From positions 186,001 through 250,000 of the forward strand of contig CAWEQW010000008.1 in NCBI GenBank assembly GCA_963811365.1: a stretch of DNA of 64,000 nt. The letters run 5' to 3'. Source of the DNA: CAWEQW01 sp963811365. Lineage in GTDB: Bacteria > Actinomycetota > Actinomycetes > Propionibacteriales > Nocardioidaceae. The translations under genes were made by a program, and so were the position numbers. The notes under the pieces were generated by a model, which saw only the letters and a program-made list of their open reading frames with translations, ran no database searches and was not told the origin of the DNA. Below, piece after piece: positions 41,311 to 50,242 of this stretch; the stretch's first letter is position 1, and every line of letters begins with the position of its first letter.

Positions 41311-43449
41311 TCACCGCACCACCTCTGCAACCACCCGCGCCCGCGCCGACCCGAACACGTCCTCCAGCCACAACGGCGCGCCGTCCGGCCCGGACAACGG
41401 CACCCGCCAGTTGGGGTACTCGTCGACGGTGCCGGGCTGGTTCTGGGTGCGGTGGTCACCGACCGCGTCGGCCAGCGCGACGCAGAGCAGCCGCGCCGGC
41501 GTCAACGTGAGGTAGCGGTGCAGCGCGAGGACCGTCTCGTCGATCCCGGCGCCCTCGTCCAGCAGCCCGCGGCGCGTGAGCTCCGCGAGCCAGCCGCCGC
41601 GTTCCTCCTCGTCGGCAGCGCGTTCCTCCTCGAGCGGTCGGGTCAGTAGCCCGAGCTTGTCGCGGAGCGTGACGTGCTCGCCCGCGAGGTAGCCGGCCGA
41701 CGGCGGCAGGTCGTGGGTGGTGACCGACGCGAGGCAGCACTCGCGCCACTTCTCGGCCGGGAGCGGGCGTCCGTCCCGGTCCCGCTCGAACCACAGGATC
41801 GACGTGCCGAGGATCCCGCGCTCGAGCAGGTACTCGCGCGCAGACTGCTCCACCACGCCGAGGTCCTCGCCGACCACGACCGCGCCGGCGCGGTGCGCCT
41901 CCAGCGCGAGCACGCCGATGGTGGCCTCGTGGTCGTAGCGGACGTAGGTCCCCTCAGCCGGACCCAGACCGGTCGGCACCCACCACAGCCGGAACAGCCC
42001 GATGATGTGGTCGACCCGCACTCCGCCGGCGTGCCGCAGCACCGCACGGATCAGGTCGCGCAGCGGGGCGTACCCCAGCTCCTCCAGCCGGTCCGGCCGC
42101 CACGGCGGCTGGGTCCAGTCCTGGCCCATCTGGTTGAAGGGGTCGGGCGGCGCGCCCACGTTGACGCCGCGCGCGTAGAGGTCCTGAAGCCGCCAGGCGT
42201 CCGCGCCCCCGGGGTGCACGCCGACGGCGAGGTCGTGCATCGTGCCGAGCCGCATCCCGGCGCCGGTGGCCTTCGCCTGGGCGTGCTGCAGCTGCTCGTC
42301 GACCAGCCACTGGAGCCAGCAGTGCAGCTCGACATCGGCGGCGTGCTCCGTGGCGAACGCCGCCACCTCGGGCGAGCGCGGGTCCTGCAGCGCCTCGGGC
42401 CAGCTGCGGTAGTCGGTGCCGTGATGCTGGGCGACCGCGCTCCACACCGCGAAGTCCTCGAGCGCCTGCCCCTCGCGGCTCCGGAAAGCCTCGTAGTCCA
42501 GCTGTCGCCCGGCGGACCGGGGTACGTCGTGCAGCGTGCGGAGCGCCCGCAGCTTCGCGGCCCAGGCGGTGTCCCGGTCGATCAGGTCGGCGTCGTCCAG
42601 CTTGGCGTGCAGCGCCGCGGTGCTGCGCGCGAGGCCGGCGCGGGCCCGGCCGGGCAGGTCGACGTACTCGGGGACCCGCTCCACCCGCAGGTACAGCGGG
42701 TTGAAGAAGCGCCGCGAGGTCGGCAGGTACGGCGACGGCTCGAGCGGTGGCACGGGCTCGGCGGCGTGCAGCGGGTTCACCAGGACGTAGTCGGCGCCGA
42801 GCCCGGAACCCGACCAGACCGCGAGATCGGCCAGGTCCGCCAGGTCGCCGACGCCCCATGAGCGCCGTGACCGCACGCTGTACAGCTGGGCGGCGAACCC
42901 CCAGGCTCGCTCGTCGCCCAGCGACTCGGGCAGCCGCAGCTGCGCGGGCGTCACGACCAGCCAGCCGGTCGCCTCCTGGCCGCCGCTGCGTGCCCGGACC
43001 GTGTGGTAGCCCAGGGGCAGGTCGTCGGGGAGCGCGAAGGTGGCCTCGCCGACCAGGGCGCCGTCGACCTCCCGCGGGTCCACCCAGCGGTCCACCTGGC
43101 CGAGGTCGTCGCGGCGGCCGCCGTGCTCGAGCTCGACCCACACCTCGACGGGGTCGCCGTGCGGCACGTGCACCCAGAGCTCGCGAGCCCTCCCCCGGAC
43201 GGTCACCACGCAGGCCGGCAGCATCCGCCGCCAACGCTCCTCGGCGCGCCTCTGCAGGGCGGCAGCCGGCTCGGAGGTGTCGACCTCCATCGCGCCGAGC
43301 ACGGCGGTCACCGTCTCCGCGGAGACCTCGACGTGCTCGCCGCGCCAGCTGTCGTAGCCGGTGGCGACGTTGTAGGACTGTGCGAGCTCGCGGAGCTCGG
43401 TGGTGAGGGCGGACACGGGTCGATCATTGCCCACTGCCGACGGCGCCAT
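41311..43449 (-). CDS. malQ: 4-alpha-glucanotransferase (GH77)
   Basis: The 712-residue amylomaltase that transfers maltosyl units between alpha-1,4-glucans in glycogen and maltodextrin metabolism. An N-terminal beta-domain (residues ~1-160, typical of actinobacterial MalQ) precedes the GH77 barrel: GVRVDHIIGLF (~478, nucleophile Asp), VVGEDLGVV (~526, Glu) and TTHDLPP (~578, Asp). GTG 43416 (start MSALTTELRE) is an alternative start that matches where most family members begin. It lies 30 bases downstream of trpD. Confidence 0.9.
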   Translation of the reverse strand: MAPSAVGNDRPVSALTTELRELAQSYNVATGYDSWRGEHVEVSAETVTAVLGAMEVDTSEPAAALQRRAEERWRRMLPACVVTVRGRARELWVHVPHGDPVEVWVELEHGGRRDDLGQVDRWVDPREVDGALVGEATFALPDDLPLGYHTVRARSGGQEATGWLVVTPAQLRLPESLGDERAWGFAAQLYSVRSRRSWGVGDLADLADLAVWSGSGLGADYVLVNPLHAAEPVPPLEPSPYLPTSRRFFNPLYLRVERVPEYVDLPGRARAGLARSTAALHAKLDDADLIDRDTAWAAKLRALRTLHDVPRSAGRQLDYEAFRSREGQALEDFAVWSAVAQHHGTDYRSWPEALQDPRSPEVAAFATEHAADVELHCWLQWLVDEQLQHAQAKATGAGMRLGTMHDLAVGVHPGGADAWRLQDLYARGVNVGAPPDPFNQMGQDWTQPPWRPDRLEELGYAPLRDLIRAVLRHAGGVRVDHIIGLFRLWWVPTGLGPAEGTYVRYDHEATIGVLALEAHRAGAVVVGEDLGVVEQSAREYLLERGILGTSILWFERDRDGRPLPAEKWRECCLASVTTHDLPPSAGYLAGEHVTLRDKLGLLTRPLEEERAADEEERGGWLAELTRRGLLDEGAGIDETVLALHRYLTLTPARLLCVALADAVGDHRTQNQPGTVDEYPNWRVPLSGPDGAPLWLEDVFGSARARVVAEVVR

Positions 43450-43463
43450 GCAGCCGGGCGGGC

Positions 43464-43492
43464 AGCCGGGAGCGAGGTCACGCCTCCCGGCT
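43464..43492 (-). terminator. hairpin at the trpD stop
   Basis: A 9-base perfect stem AGCCGGGAG / CTCCCGGCT with an 11-base loop, spanning the trpD stop codon (43478). It may attenuate read-through into malQ. No T-run. Confidence 0.35.
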
Positions 43493-44512
43493 CGCGGCGA
43501 CCCACCGGTCGAGCACGGCGCGGGCGGCCCCGGAGTCCACGGCCTCGACGGCCCGCTCCAGGCCCGCCCGCAGCCGCTCCAGCGGCTCGCCCGGCTCCGC
43601 GGCGTGCACCGCGATCGCGGCGCCGGCGTTCAGCAGCACCGCGTCGCGCACCGGGCCGGTCTCGCCGGCCAGGAACCGCCGCACCACGTCGGCGTTGTGC
43701 TCGGCGTCGCCGCCGCGCAGCGCCTCGACGCTGCCGACCGGCAGGCCGAGCTCCTCCGGGTCGAGCGTGAACGTCTCGGTCTCGCCACCGGTGACCGCCC
43801 AGACCCGCGAGGTGGTGGTCGTGGTCAGCTCGTCGAGTCCGTCGTCCCCGCGGAACACCCAGGCGTCCACACCCCGCCGGGCGAACACCCCGGCCATCAG
43901 CGGCGCCATCCGCAGGTCCGCGCAGCCGATCGCCTGCGCCTCGGGCCTGGCCGGGTGCGCCAGTGGGCCGAGGACGTTGAAGGTGGTGGCCACGCCGAGC
44001 TCGCGGCGCGGCACGGCGGCGTGCCGCAGGGCGGGGTGGAACGCGGCCGCGAAGCAGAAGGTGATGCCGGCCTGCTCGCCGACCCGGGCCACCGCGGTGG
44101 CGGGGAGGTCGAGCCGGATGCCGAGGCGCTCGAGCACGTCCGCGGAGCCGGCCTTGGACGAGGCGGACCGGTTCCCGTGCTTGACCACGGGCGCCCCGGC
44201 GCCGGCGGCCACGATCGCGGCCATCGTGGAGATGTTCACCGACATGGACCGGTCGCCACCGGTGCCGACGACGTCGAGGACCCGCCCGGTGACCACGATC
44301 GGCGTCGCGTGGGCGTACATCGCGGCGACCAGCCCCTCCAGCTCCTCGATCGTCTCGCCCTTCGCGCGCAGCGCCACGGCGAAGCCGGCGATCTGGGACG
44401 GGGTCGCCTCACCGCCCAGGATCTCCCCCATCGCCCACGCCGACTGCTGCGCGTCGAGGCTCTGCCCCCCGATGAGGGCAGCCAGCACCTCGGACCAGGA
44501 GTGCACGGTCAT
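43478..44512 (-). CDS. trpD: anthranilate phosphoribosyltransferase
   Basis: A 344-residue enzyme of tryptophan synthesis joining anthranilate and PRPP. LDVVGTGGDRSMSVNIST (~79-96) is the PRPP-binding loop in its actinobacterial form, KHGNRSASSKAGSADVLE (~135-152) the anthranilate and phosphate site, and FNVLGPLAHPA the following conserved helix. AGGAG precedes the ATG. Solo trpD beside ctaE matches Rv2192c (recalled), away from other trp genes. Confidence 0.95.
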   Translation of the reverse strand: MTVHSWSEVLAALIGGQSLDAQQSAWAMGEILGGEATPSQIAGFAVALRAKGETIEELEGLVAAMYAHATPIVVTGRVLDVVGTGGDRSMSVNISTMAAIVAAGAGAPVVKHGNRSASSKAGSADVLERLGIRLDLPATAVARVGEQAGITFCFAAAFHPALRHAAVPRRELGVATTFNVLGPLAHPARPEAQAIGCADLRMAPLMAGVFARRGVDAWVFRGDDGLDELTTTTTSRVWAVTGGETETFTLDPEELGLPVGSVEALRGGDAEHNADVVRRFLAGETGPVRDAVLLNAGAAIAVHAAEPGEPLERLRAGLERAVEAVDSGAARAVLDRWVAASREA

Positions 44513-44535
44513 CGGAGCTCCTCGCGGCCGGGGGG

Positions 44536-44955
44536 TCAGCGGGTGGCGGGCACCCGCGAGCGCAGCAGACGGCCCGCGACCTCGGCGAGCAGGATCGGGT
44601 CGAGCGGGTGCGGGACCGCGGCGTCGGCGCGCGACCAGGTGGCGAGCCAGGCGTCCTGCGGACGGCCGGTCAGCACCAGGATCGGCGGGCAGCGGAAGAT
44701 CTCCTCCTTGAGCTGCTTGGCGATCCCCATGCCGCCGGCCGGGACGGCCTCACCGTCGAGCACCGCGAGGTCGATCGTGCCGCTGTCCATCTGCTGGATG
44801 ACGACCGGCTCGGTGGCCACCTCGACGTACTCCACGAACGGGAGGTCGGGGTGCGGGCGCTTGCCGAGGGCCAGCATCACCTGGCTACGGGTGTTGACGT
44901 CGTCGCTGTAGACGAGGATCCTCAACGGCTTCTCGGCGTGGGTGGCGTCGCTCAC
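44536..44955 (-). CDS. receiver-like protein upstream of trpD
   Basis: A 139-residue protein from GTG 44955. PLRILVYSDDVNTRSQVMLALG resembles the start of a receiver domain, LAVLDGEAVPAGGMG has the phospho-Asp position, and PPILVLTGRPQDAWLATWSRADAAVPHPLDPILLAEV ends the fold. There is no output domain. It may be a degenerate or stand-alone receiver. Only 23 bases separate it from trpD, so they are probably co-transcribed, and it is divergent from ctaE. Confidence 0.75.
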   Translation of the reverse strand: MSDATHAEKPLRILVYSDDVNTRSQVMLALGKRPHPDLPFVEYVEVATEPVVIQQMDSGTIDLAVLDGEAVPAGGMGIAKQLKEEIFRCPPILVLTGRPQDAWLATWSRADAAVPHPLDPILLAEVAGRLLRSRVPATR

Positions 44956-45118
44956 GCCGACGATGCTACCCGTCGGCGGCCGGCTCCGTCGGGGAGGTGG
45001 CCACCAGGGTGAGCGCGGACCGCTGCGTGCCGTCCGCCCGCTCGACGTCGATCCGGACCCTCCGGACGTCGAGGGGGAAACACCGGGGGTCGGGGTACTT
45101 CTCCACGGGGGTTGCGGA

Positions 45119-45124
45119 CATAAT
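45119..45124 (+). promoter_or_regulatory. -10 box for leaderless ctaE mRNA
   Basis: CATAAT lies 6 bases before GTG 45131; there is no ribosome-binding site. The layout implies transcription starting on the GTG. Confidence 0.55.
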
Positions 45125-45130
45125 GTGCGG

Positions 45131-45772
45131 GTGGCCACGACAGCACCTGTGATCCCTGCCTCCCGACTGCACGGGCACTCCGACCGACCGAGCATGGTCA
45201 GCGTCGGGACGATCGTGTGGTTGTCGAGCGAGCTGATGTTCTTCGCGGCCCTGTTCGCGGCGTACTTCACGATTCGCGCGGTGTCCCCGGGGCTGTGGGC
45301 CCAGGAGACCCCGCACCTCAACGTGCCGTACGCCGCGGTCAACACGACCGTCCTGGTGCTGTCCTCGCTCACCTGCCAGCTGGGCGTGTTCGCGGCCGAG
45401 CGCGGCCAGGTCGGACGGACCGGTCGGGCGTGGCAGGTCAAGGGCTGGGGGCTGCGCGAGTGGTTCGTGCTGACCTACCTGATGGGGTCGGTCTTCATCG
45501 CCGGCCAGGCCACCGAGTACGCCTCGCTCATCCACGACGGCATCACGATCCCCGCCAACGCCTACGGCTCGATGTTCTACCTGACGACCGGCTTCCACGG
45601 CATCCACGTCACCGGGGGTCTCATCGCGTTCCTGCTCGTGCTCGGTCGCACGTTCGTCGCCCGCAAGTTCACCCACGAGCAGGCGGTCAGCGCGATCGTC
45701 GTCTCCTACTACTGGCACTTCGTCGACGTCGTGTGGATCGGCCTGTTCGCCACCATCTACCTCATCAAGTGA
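45131..45772 (+). CDS. ctaE: cytochrome c oxidase subunit III
   Basis: A 213-residue protein with five membrane helices, part of the aa3 terminal oxidase. Family blocks are VGTIVWLSSELMFFAALFAAYFTIR, FITGQATEYASLI type (here VFIAGQATEYASLI with the conserved Glu), and FHGIHVTGG. GTG 45131 is fixed by the promoter. It is the first gene of the ctaE-qcrC-qcrA-qcrB operon, the order typical of actinobacteria. Confidence 0.95.
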   Translation: MATTAPVIPASRLHGHSDRPSMVSVGTIVWLSSELMFFAALFAAYFTIRAVSPGLWAQETPHLNVPYAAVNTTVLVLSSLTCQLGVFAAERGQVGRTGRAWQVKGWGLREWFVLTYLMGSVFIAGQATEYASLIHDGITIPANAYGSMFYLTTGFHGIHVTGGLIAFLLVLGRTFVARKFTHEQAVSAIVVSYYWHFVDVVWIGLFATIYLIK

Positions 45773-45829
45773 CCCATCTAGACCGCCAGGGACAGCGAAC
45801 CACCCGCAGACGGATTCGAGGACTCATTC

Positions 45830-46675
45830 GTGCGATTCATCTCCGCTCGACTCTCAGCCCGGCGTCGTAGCCCCTTCGCCGGGCTCGTCGTGCTGCTCCT
45901 TGCCCTCCTCGTGACGGGCGGCGCGTACGCCGTGCTGGCCCCCGCCTCGGCGGACAGCGGGTCGACGGACCAGGCCCTGGTCGCCAAGGGCCGGGACCTG
46001 TTCCTGGTGGGCTGCGCGACGTGCCACGGCCAGCACGGCGAGGGCATCGTGACCGCCCGCGGGACCAACTACGGCCCGCCGCTGGTCGGCGTCGGCGCCG
46101 CAGCCGTGGACTTCCAGGTCGGCACCGGCCGGATGCCGTTGGCCCGACCGGGCGTGCAGGCGCCCCGCAAGACCCCGGTCTACAACCCTGCGGAGATCAG
46201 GGCGCTCGCGGCGTACGTCGCCTCGCTCGGTCCCGGCCCGGACATCCCGAAGCCCGAGGAGTACAACCCGGAGGGCGCGAGCAACGCCGACATCGTGCGT
46301 GGCGGAGCCTTCTTCCGCACCAACTGCACGGCGTGCCACAACTTCGCGGCCTCCGGAGGGGCACTTCCCGGCGGCAAGTACGCGCCGTCGCTGCACGGCG
46401 TCCCGGCCAAGTACATCTACGAGGCGATGCTCACCGGCCCCCAGCAGATGCCGGTGTTCTCCGACGGCGTGGTCAAGCCGTCGGAGAAGCGCGACATCAT
46501 CGCCTACCTCAAGAGCATGGAGAACACCCCGAAGTACGGCGGCGCGGGGCTGGGAGCCATCGGGCCGGTCAGCGAGGGCCTGGTCGGATGGGTCGTCGGC
46601 ATCGGCGCCTGCGTGGCGTTCGCGGTCTGGATCGCCTCCCACAGCACGCGTTCCAAGAAGGGAGCCAAGTCGTGA
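45830..46675 (+). CDS. qcrC: di-haem cytochrome c subunit of the bc1 complex
   Basis: A 281-residue membrane-bound cytochrome cc. An N-terminal helix (FAGLVVLLLALLVTGGAYAVL) is followed by two haem-binding motifs, CATCH (~62-66) and CTACH (~166-170), and a C-terminal anchor (LVGWVVGIGACVAFAVWIAS). In actinobacteria, which lack soluble cytochrome c, this protein passes electrons from the Rieske centre directly to the aa3 oxidase. GTG start; the stop overlaps the qcrA start. Confidence 0.95.
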   Translation: MRFISARLSARRRSPFAGLVVLLLALLVTGGAYAVLAPASADSGSTDQALVAKGRDLFLVGCATCHGQHGEGIVTARGTNYGPPLVGVGAAAVDFQVGTGRMPLARPGVQAPRKTPVYNPAEIRALAAYVASLGPGPDIPKPEEYNPEGASNADIVRGGAFFRTNCTACHNFAASGGALPGGKYAPSLHGVPAKYIYEAMLTGPQQMPVFSDGVVKPSEKRDIIAYLKSMENTPKYGGAGLGAIGPVSEGLVGWVVGIGACVAFAVWIASHSTRSKKGAKS

Positions 46676-47790
46676 CCGACCACGACCCCGAACAGAGCCC
46701 GGAGCGCGGCGAGCGCGACCTGGTGGCGGGCGACGAGCACGCCATCGCGTCGCAGCACGAGAGCACCGCGGTGGTCTTCGCGCCGGACGCCGACCCGATC
46801 CCCGATCCCGGTCTGCCCGTCCACGAGCCGCGACCCACCGACGTCGACAAGAAGGCCGATCGTCGCGCCGAGCGCCAGGTCGCGACCTTCTTCGGCCTCT
46901 CCATGCTGTTCACGCTGCTCTTCTGCGTGGCGTACTTCGCCTTCCACGTCGGTGAGAACCCGACGATCATCGCCGGGTACGGCGCCTCCACCATCGGGCT
47001 CGGCCTGACTCTCGGCCTCGCCCTGGTCCTGATCGGCGTCGGCGCGATCCACTGGGCTCGCAAGCTCATGAGCGACGTCGAGATCGTCGAGGCGCGGCAC
47101 CCGTCGCGCTCGAGCGACCTCGACCGCACCGAGGCCCTCGCCGCGATGAACGCCGGCGCCAAGGACTCCGGCATCGGCCGCCGTCCGCTGGTCCGCAACA
47201 CGCTGATCGGCTCGCTGGCCCTGCTCGGCCTGCCGGCGATCATCGCGCTGCGCGACCTCGGACCGCTGCCGGGTGCGACGCTCGACTACACCGTCTGGCG
47301 GCGTGGCATGCGCGTCGTCAACGACGTCGCCGGGACGCCGATCAAGCCGGAGGAGGTGGAGATCGGCCAGCTGATCAACACCCAGCCGAGCATCCTGTTC
47401 GAGCTCGGCAAGGACGGCACGCCTCGGTTCGAGGGCACTCGGCTCCAGCAGGCCAAGACGAAGTCGTCGACGATCGTCGTCCGCATGAAGCCTTCAGACA
47501 TCACCCCTGCGCCGGGCCGCGAGAACTGGGGTGTGGCAGGAATCCTGTGCTACTCCAAGATCTGCACCCATGTCGGGTGTCCGATCTCCCTGTGGGAACA
47601 GCAGACGCACCACCTGCTGTGCCCCTGTCATCAGTCCACTTTCGACCTTGCCGACAACGGCAAGGTGATCTTCGGACCGGCTGCTCGGTCATTGCCTCAG
47701 CTCCCGCTGATGCTGGACCGCGAGGGCTACCTCGTCGCCCAGAGTGACTTCACCCAGCCCGTCGGCCCGAGCTTCTGGGAGCGGGGTTAA
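46672..47790 (+). CDS. qcrA: Rieske iron-sulfur subunit of the bc1 complex
   Basis: A 372-residue protein from GTG 46672 (GTGA overlap). An acidic N-terminal tail (~1-60) leads to three membrane helices (FFGLSMLFTLLFCVAYFAF, GLGLTLGLALVLIGVGAI, LIGSLALLGLPAIIAL), the actinobacterial pattern. The 2Fe-2S site is CTHVGCPIS and CPCHQSTF. It takes electrons from menaquinol at the Qo site and passes them to QcrC. Confidence 0.95.
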   Translation: MTDHDPEQSPERGERDLVAGDEHAIASQHESTAVVFAPDADPIPDPGLPVHEPRPTDVDKKADRRAERQVATFFGLSMLFTLLFCVAYFAFHVGENPTIIAGYGASTIGLGLTLGLALVLIGVGAIHWARKLMSDVEIVEARHPSRSSDLDRTEALAAMNAGAKDSGIGRRPLVRNTLIGSLALLGLPAIIALRDLGPLPGATLDYTVWRRGMRVVNDVAGTPIKPEEVEIGQLINTQPSILFELGKDGTPRFEGTRLQQAKTKSSTIVVRMKPSDITPAPGRENWGVAGILCYSKICTHVGCPISLWEQQTHHLLCPCHQSTFDLADNGKVIFGPAARSLPQLPLMLDREGYLVAQSDFTQPVGPSFWERG

Positions 47791-47793
47791 GCG

Positions 47794-49569
47794 TTGAGCA
47801 CTCCTACCACCAACGGCACGACTGCGGCCCAGCAGGACTCGTCGAGCAAGCTCGGCGGTGTCGCGAACTGGGCCGACGAGCGCCTGGGGCTGGCCGGGCT
47901 GGCGAAGAAGAACATCCGCAAGGTCTTCCCGGACCACTGGTCGTTCATGCTCGGAGAGATCGCTCTCTGGAGCTTCGTCACCCTGCTGCTCACCGGTGTC
48001 TTCCTCACCCTCTGGTTCAAGCCCAGCATGGGCGAGGTCGTCTACAACGGCTCCTACGACCAGCTGCGCGGCCTGCCGATGTCGGAGGCCTACGAGTCGA
48101 CGCTGCACCTGTCGTTCGACGTGCGCGGCGGTCTGCTGATGCGGCAGATGCACCACTGGGCGGCGTTGCTGTTCATCGGCGCGATGTTCGTGCACATGAT
48201 CCGGGTGTTCTCCACCGGGGCGTTCCGCAAGCCCCGCGAGATCAACTGGATGATCGGCGGCATGCTGCTGATGCTCGGCATCCTCGAGGGCTTCGCCGGC
48301 TACTCGCTGCCCGACGACCTGCTGTCCGGCACGGGCCTGCGGATCGCGGAGGGCCTGATGCTGTCCATCCCGGTCGTGGGCACCTACCTGGCGTTCTTCA
48401 TGTTCGGCGGGGAGTTCCCCGGCGACGAGATCATCCCCCGGCTCTACACCGTGCACATCCTGCTGATCCCCGGTCTGCTGCTGGCGCTGATCGGCGCACA
48501 CATGCTGCTGCTCGTCTACCAGAAGCACACCCAGTGGCCCGGCCCCGGTCGCACGAACGACAACGTGGTCGGCTTCCCGATGCTCCCGGTGTACGCCGCC
48601 AAGGCCGGCGGGTTCTTCTTCATCGTCTTCGGGGTGACCGCGCTGATGGGCGGCCTGTTGACGATCAACCCGATCTGGCGCTTCGGCCCGTACAACCCGT
48701 CCGAGGTGACCGCGGGCTCCCAGCCCGACTGGTACATGGGCGTCGCCGAAGGGCTGCTGCGGATCATGCCCGGCTGGGAGAGCCACATCGGCGGCTTCAC
48801 GATCAGCTGGAACGTGCTGATCCCCGGTGTCGTCGCGCCAGGGCTGATCTTCACCGCCTTCATCGCGTACCCCTTCATCGAGGCGTGGATCACCGGTGAC
48901 AAGCGCGAGCACCACCTGCTTCAGCGACCGCGCAACGCGCCGACCCGCACGGCCTTCCTGGCTGCGATGATGACGCTGTACGGCCTCCTCTGGGCCGCCG
49001 GCGGCAACGACATCCTGGCGAAGGTCTTCCACCTGAACCTGAACAGCATCACGTACTTCATGCGCGGTGCGGTGTTCGTCGGGCCGGTGATCGCGTTCAT
49101 CATCACCCGGCGCTGGTGCATCTCGCTGCAGCGTGCGGACCAGAACAAGCTGCTGCACGGCTACGAGACGGGCGTCATCATGCGCTCCCCCGAGGGCGCG
49201 TACGCCGAGCGCCACCTGCCCATCCCGATGGACGAGGCGTACTACCTCACCGCGCGTGACGACGACCCGGTTCCGGAGCTGACGGAGTCCGAGGACGAGA
49301 ACGGCGTGCGTGCGCCGCACAGCCGCAAGCAGCGGCTGCGTGCCCGGCTCGTCGAGGTCTGGTTCGGCCACAACATCCAGAAGCCGACGCGCGAGGAGCT
49401 CGAGGCGGCCCACCACCACGCCGAGCACGAGCTCGAGGTCGGACCGGACGGTCACCAGCACCTGGACAGTGGCGAGTACGAGGGCTCCTACGAGCTCGAC
49501 GGCCAGCGGGCGGACGGTCACCAGTACGACGGCCGCAACGACATCGCCGGCGACGAGCTTCGGCACTAG
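47794..49569 (+). CDS. qcrB: cytochrome b subunit of the bc1 complex
   Basis: A 591-residue protein starting at TTG 47794 behind GGGAGCGGGG. Haem-ligating histidines lie in MHHWAALLFIGAMFVHM and LIPGLLLALIGAHMLLLVYQKH; QPDWYMGV is the actinobacterial form of the Qo-site PEWY motif. The long C-terminal hydrophilic tail (~470-591, rich in His, Asp and Glu) is typical of actinobacterial QcrB. Menaquinol oxidation; the known target of Q203-type compounds in mycobacteria. Last gene before a strong terminator. Confidence 0.95.
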   Translation: MSTPTTNGTTAAQQDSSSKLGGVANWADERLGLAGLAKKNIRKVFPDHWSFMLGEIALWSFVTLLLTGVFLTLWFKPSMGEVVYNGSYDQLRGLPMSEAYESTLHLSFDVRGGLLMRQMHHWAALLFIGAMFVHMIRVFSTGAFRKPREINWMIGGMLLMLGILEGFAGYSLPDDLLSGTGLRIAEGLMLSIPVVGTYLAFFMFGGEFPGDEIIPRLYTVHILLIPGLLLALIGAHMLLLVYQKHTQWPGPGRTNDNVVGFPMLPVYAAKAGGFFFIVFGVTALMGGLLTINPIWRFGPYNPSEVTAGSQPDWYMGVAEGLLRIMPGWESHIGGFTISWNVLIPGVVAPGLIFTAFIAYPFIEAWITGDKREHHLLQRPRNAPTRTAFLAAMMTLYGLLWAAGGNDILAKVFHLNLNSITYFMRGAVFVGPVIAFIITRRWCISLQRADQNKLLHGYETGVIMRSPEGAYAERHLPIPMDEAYYLTARDDDPVPELTESEDENGVRAPHSRKQRLRARLVEVWFGHNIQKPTREELEAAHHHAEHELEVGPDGHQHLDSGEYEGSYELDGQRADGHQYDGRNDIAGDELRH

Positions 49570-49585
49570 CCGGCTCAGCACCGCT

Positions 49586-49619
49586 ACGAAGGGCCCCGCC
49601 ATCCGGCGGGGCCCTTCGT
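49586..49619. terminator. strong terminator after qcrB
   Basis: A perfect 15-base stem ACGAAGGGCCCCGCC / GGCGGGGCCCTTCGT with a 4-base ATCC loop, 17 bases after the qcrB stop. Confidence 0.9.
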
Positions 49620-49834
49620 GCATCGGTATGGCGTCCCACGTTGGACGGCTGTCGGAGGTAGCCCGCTTGAGCCACGCCCCTTGCGGGCGATCGAGGTGCC
49701 CAGCCGGCTCTGCCCCGAGCGCGGTTGAGAGTTCTCCATCGCCTCAGTCCCGCGCCACCAGGCCCGGTCGGTCAACGCCGTCGGCGTTCACGACTCGCCG
49801 CAGATCAGTGTGCTCATCGCCCTCGGAGTCGGAC
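49620..49834. other. gene-free spacer after the qcrB terminator
   Basis: About 215 bases with no credible gene, tRNA or repeat on either strand. It separates the conserved respiratory operon from a short accessory region. Confidence 0.5.
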
Positions 49835-49840
49835 TAGGGT
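49835..49840 (+). promoter_or_regulatory. -10 box with possible leaderless 18-codon upstream ORF
   Basis: TAGGGT lies 7 bases before an ATG at 49847. That ATG opens an 18-codon frame (MSRVFSRPTEGMSSARPA) ending at 49903, overlapping the start of the next gene (GTG 49887) in another frame. Confidence 0.35.
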
Positions 49841-49886
49841 CGGCTCATGTCCCGAGTCTTCTCCCGTCCGACTGAAGGAATGAGCA

Positions 49887-50186
49887 GTGCCCGACCGGCC
49901 TGAGATCGTCTGCATCTGCGGCTCTACCCGGTTCGTGGACGAGATGCGCGCGGCGAACCGCGCTCTGACCTTCGCAGGTGCCATCGTCGTCGCGCCAGGC
50001 GAAGCAGACGAGTTGATCACAGACGAGCAGAAGACCGCGCTGGATGCGCTCCACCTGCACAAGGTCGACCTGGCTGACCGGGTTCTGGTCGTCAACCCCG
50101 GCGGTTATGTCGGCGAGTCCACGAGCAGGGAGATCGCCTTCGCCCAGGCCGCCGGCAAGCCGGTCTCGTTCACCGATCCCCTGTGA
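49887..50186 (+). CDS. nucleoside 2-deoxyribosyltransferase-like small protein
   Basis: A 99-residue protein from GTG 49887 with AAGGA upstream. IVCICGSTRFVDEMRAANRALTFAG and VLVVNPGGYVGESTSREIAFAQAAGKPV match the fold of nucleoside 2-deoxyribosyltransferase-like/DUF4406 proteins, in which the last Glu region binds the sugar. The catalytic role is uncertain because these small proteins are often nucleotide-binding only. The neighbours are unrelated. Confidence 0.7.
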   Translation: MPDRPEIVCICGSTRFVDEMRAANRALTFAGAIVVAPGEADELITDEQKTALDALHLHKVDLADRVLVVNPGGYVGESTSREIAFAQAAGKPVSFTDPL

Positions 50187-50242
50187 GGACAGACCCGCCC
50201 GCACAGGGATGACCCGAGCGGCAGTCGCCGGACTCGTCCTCT

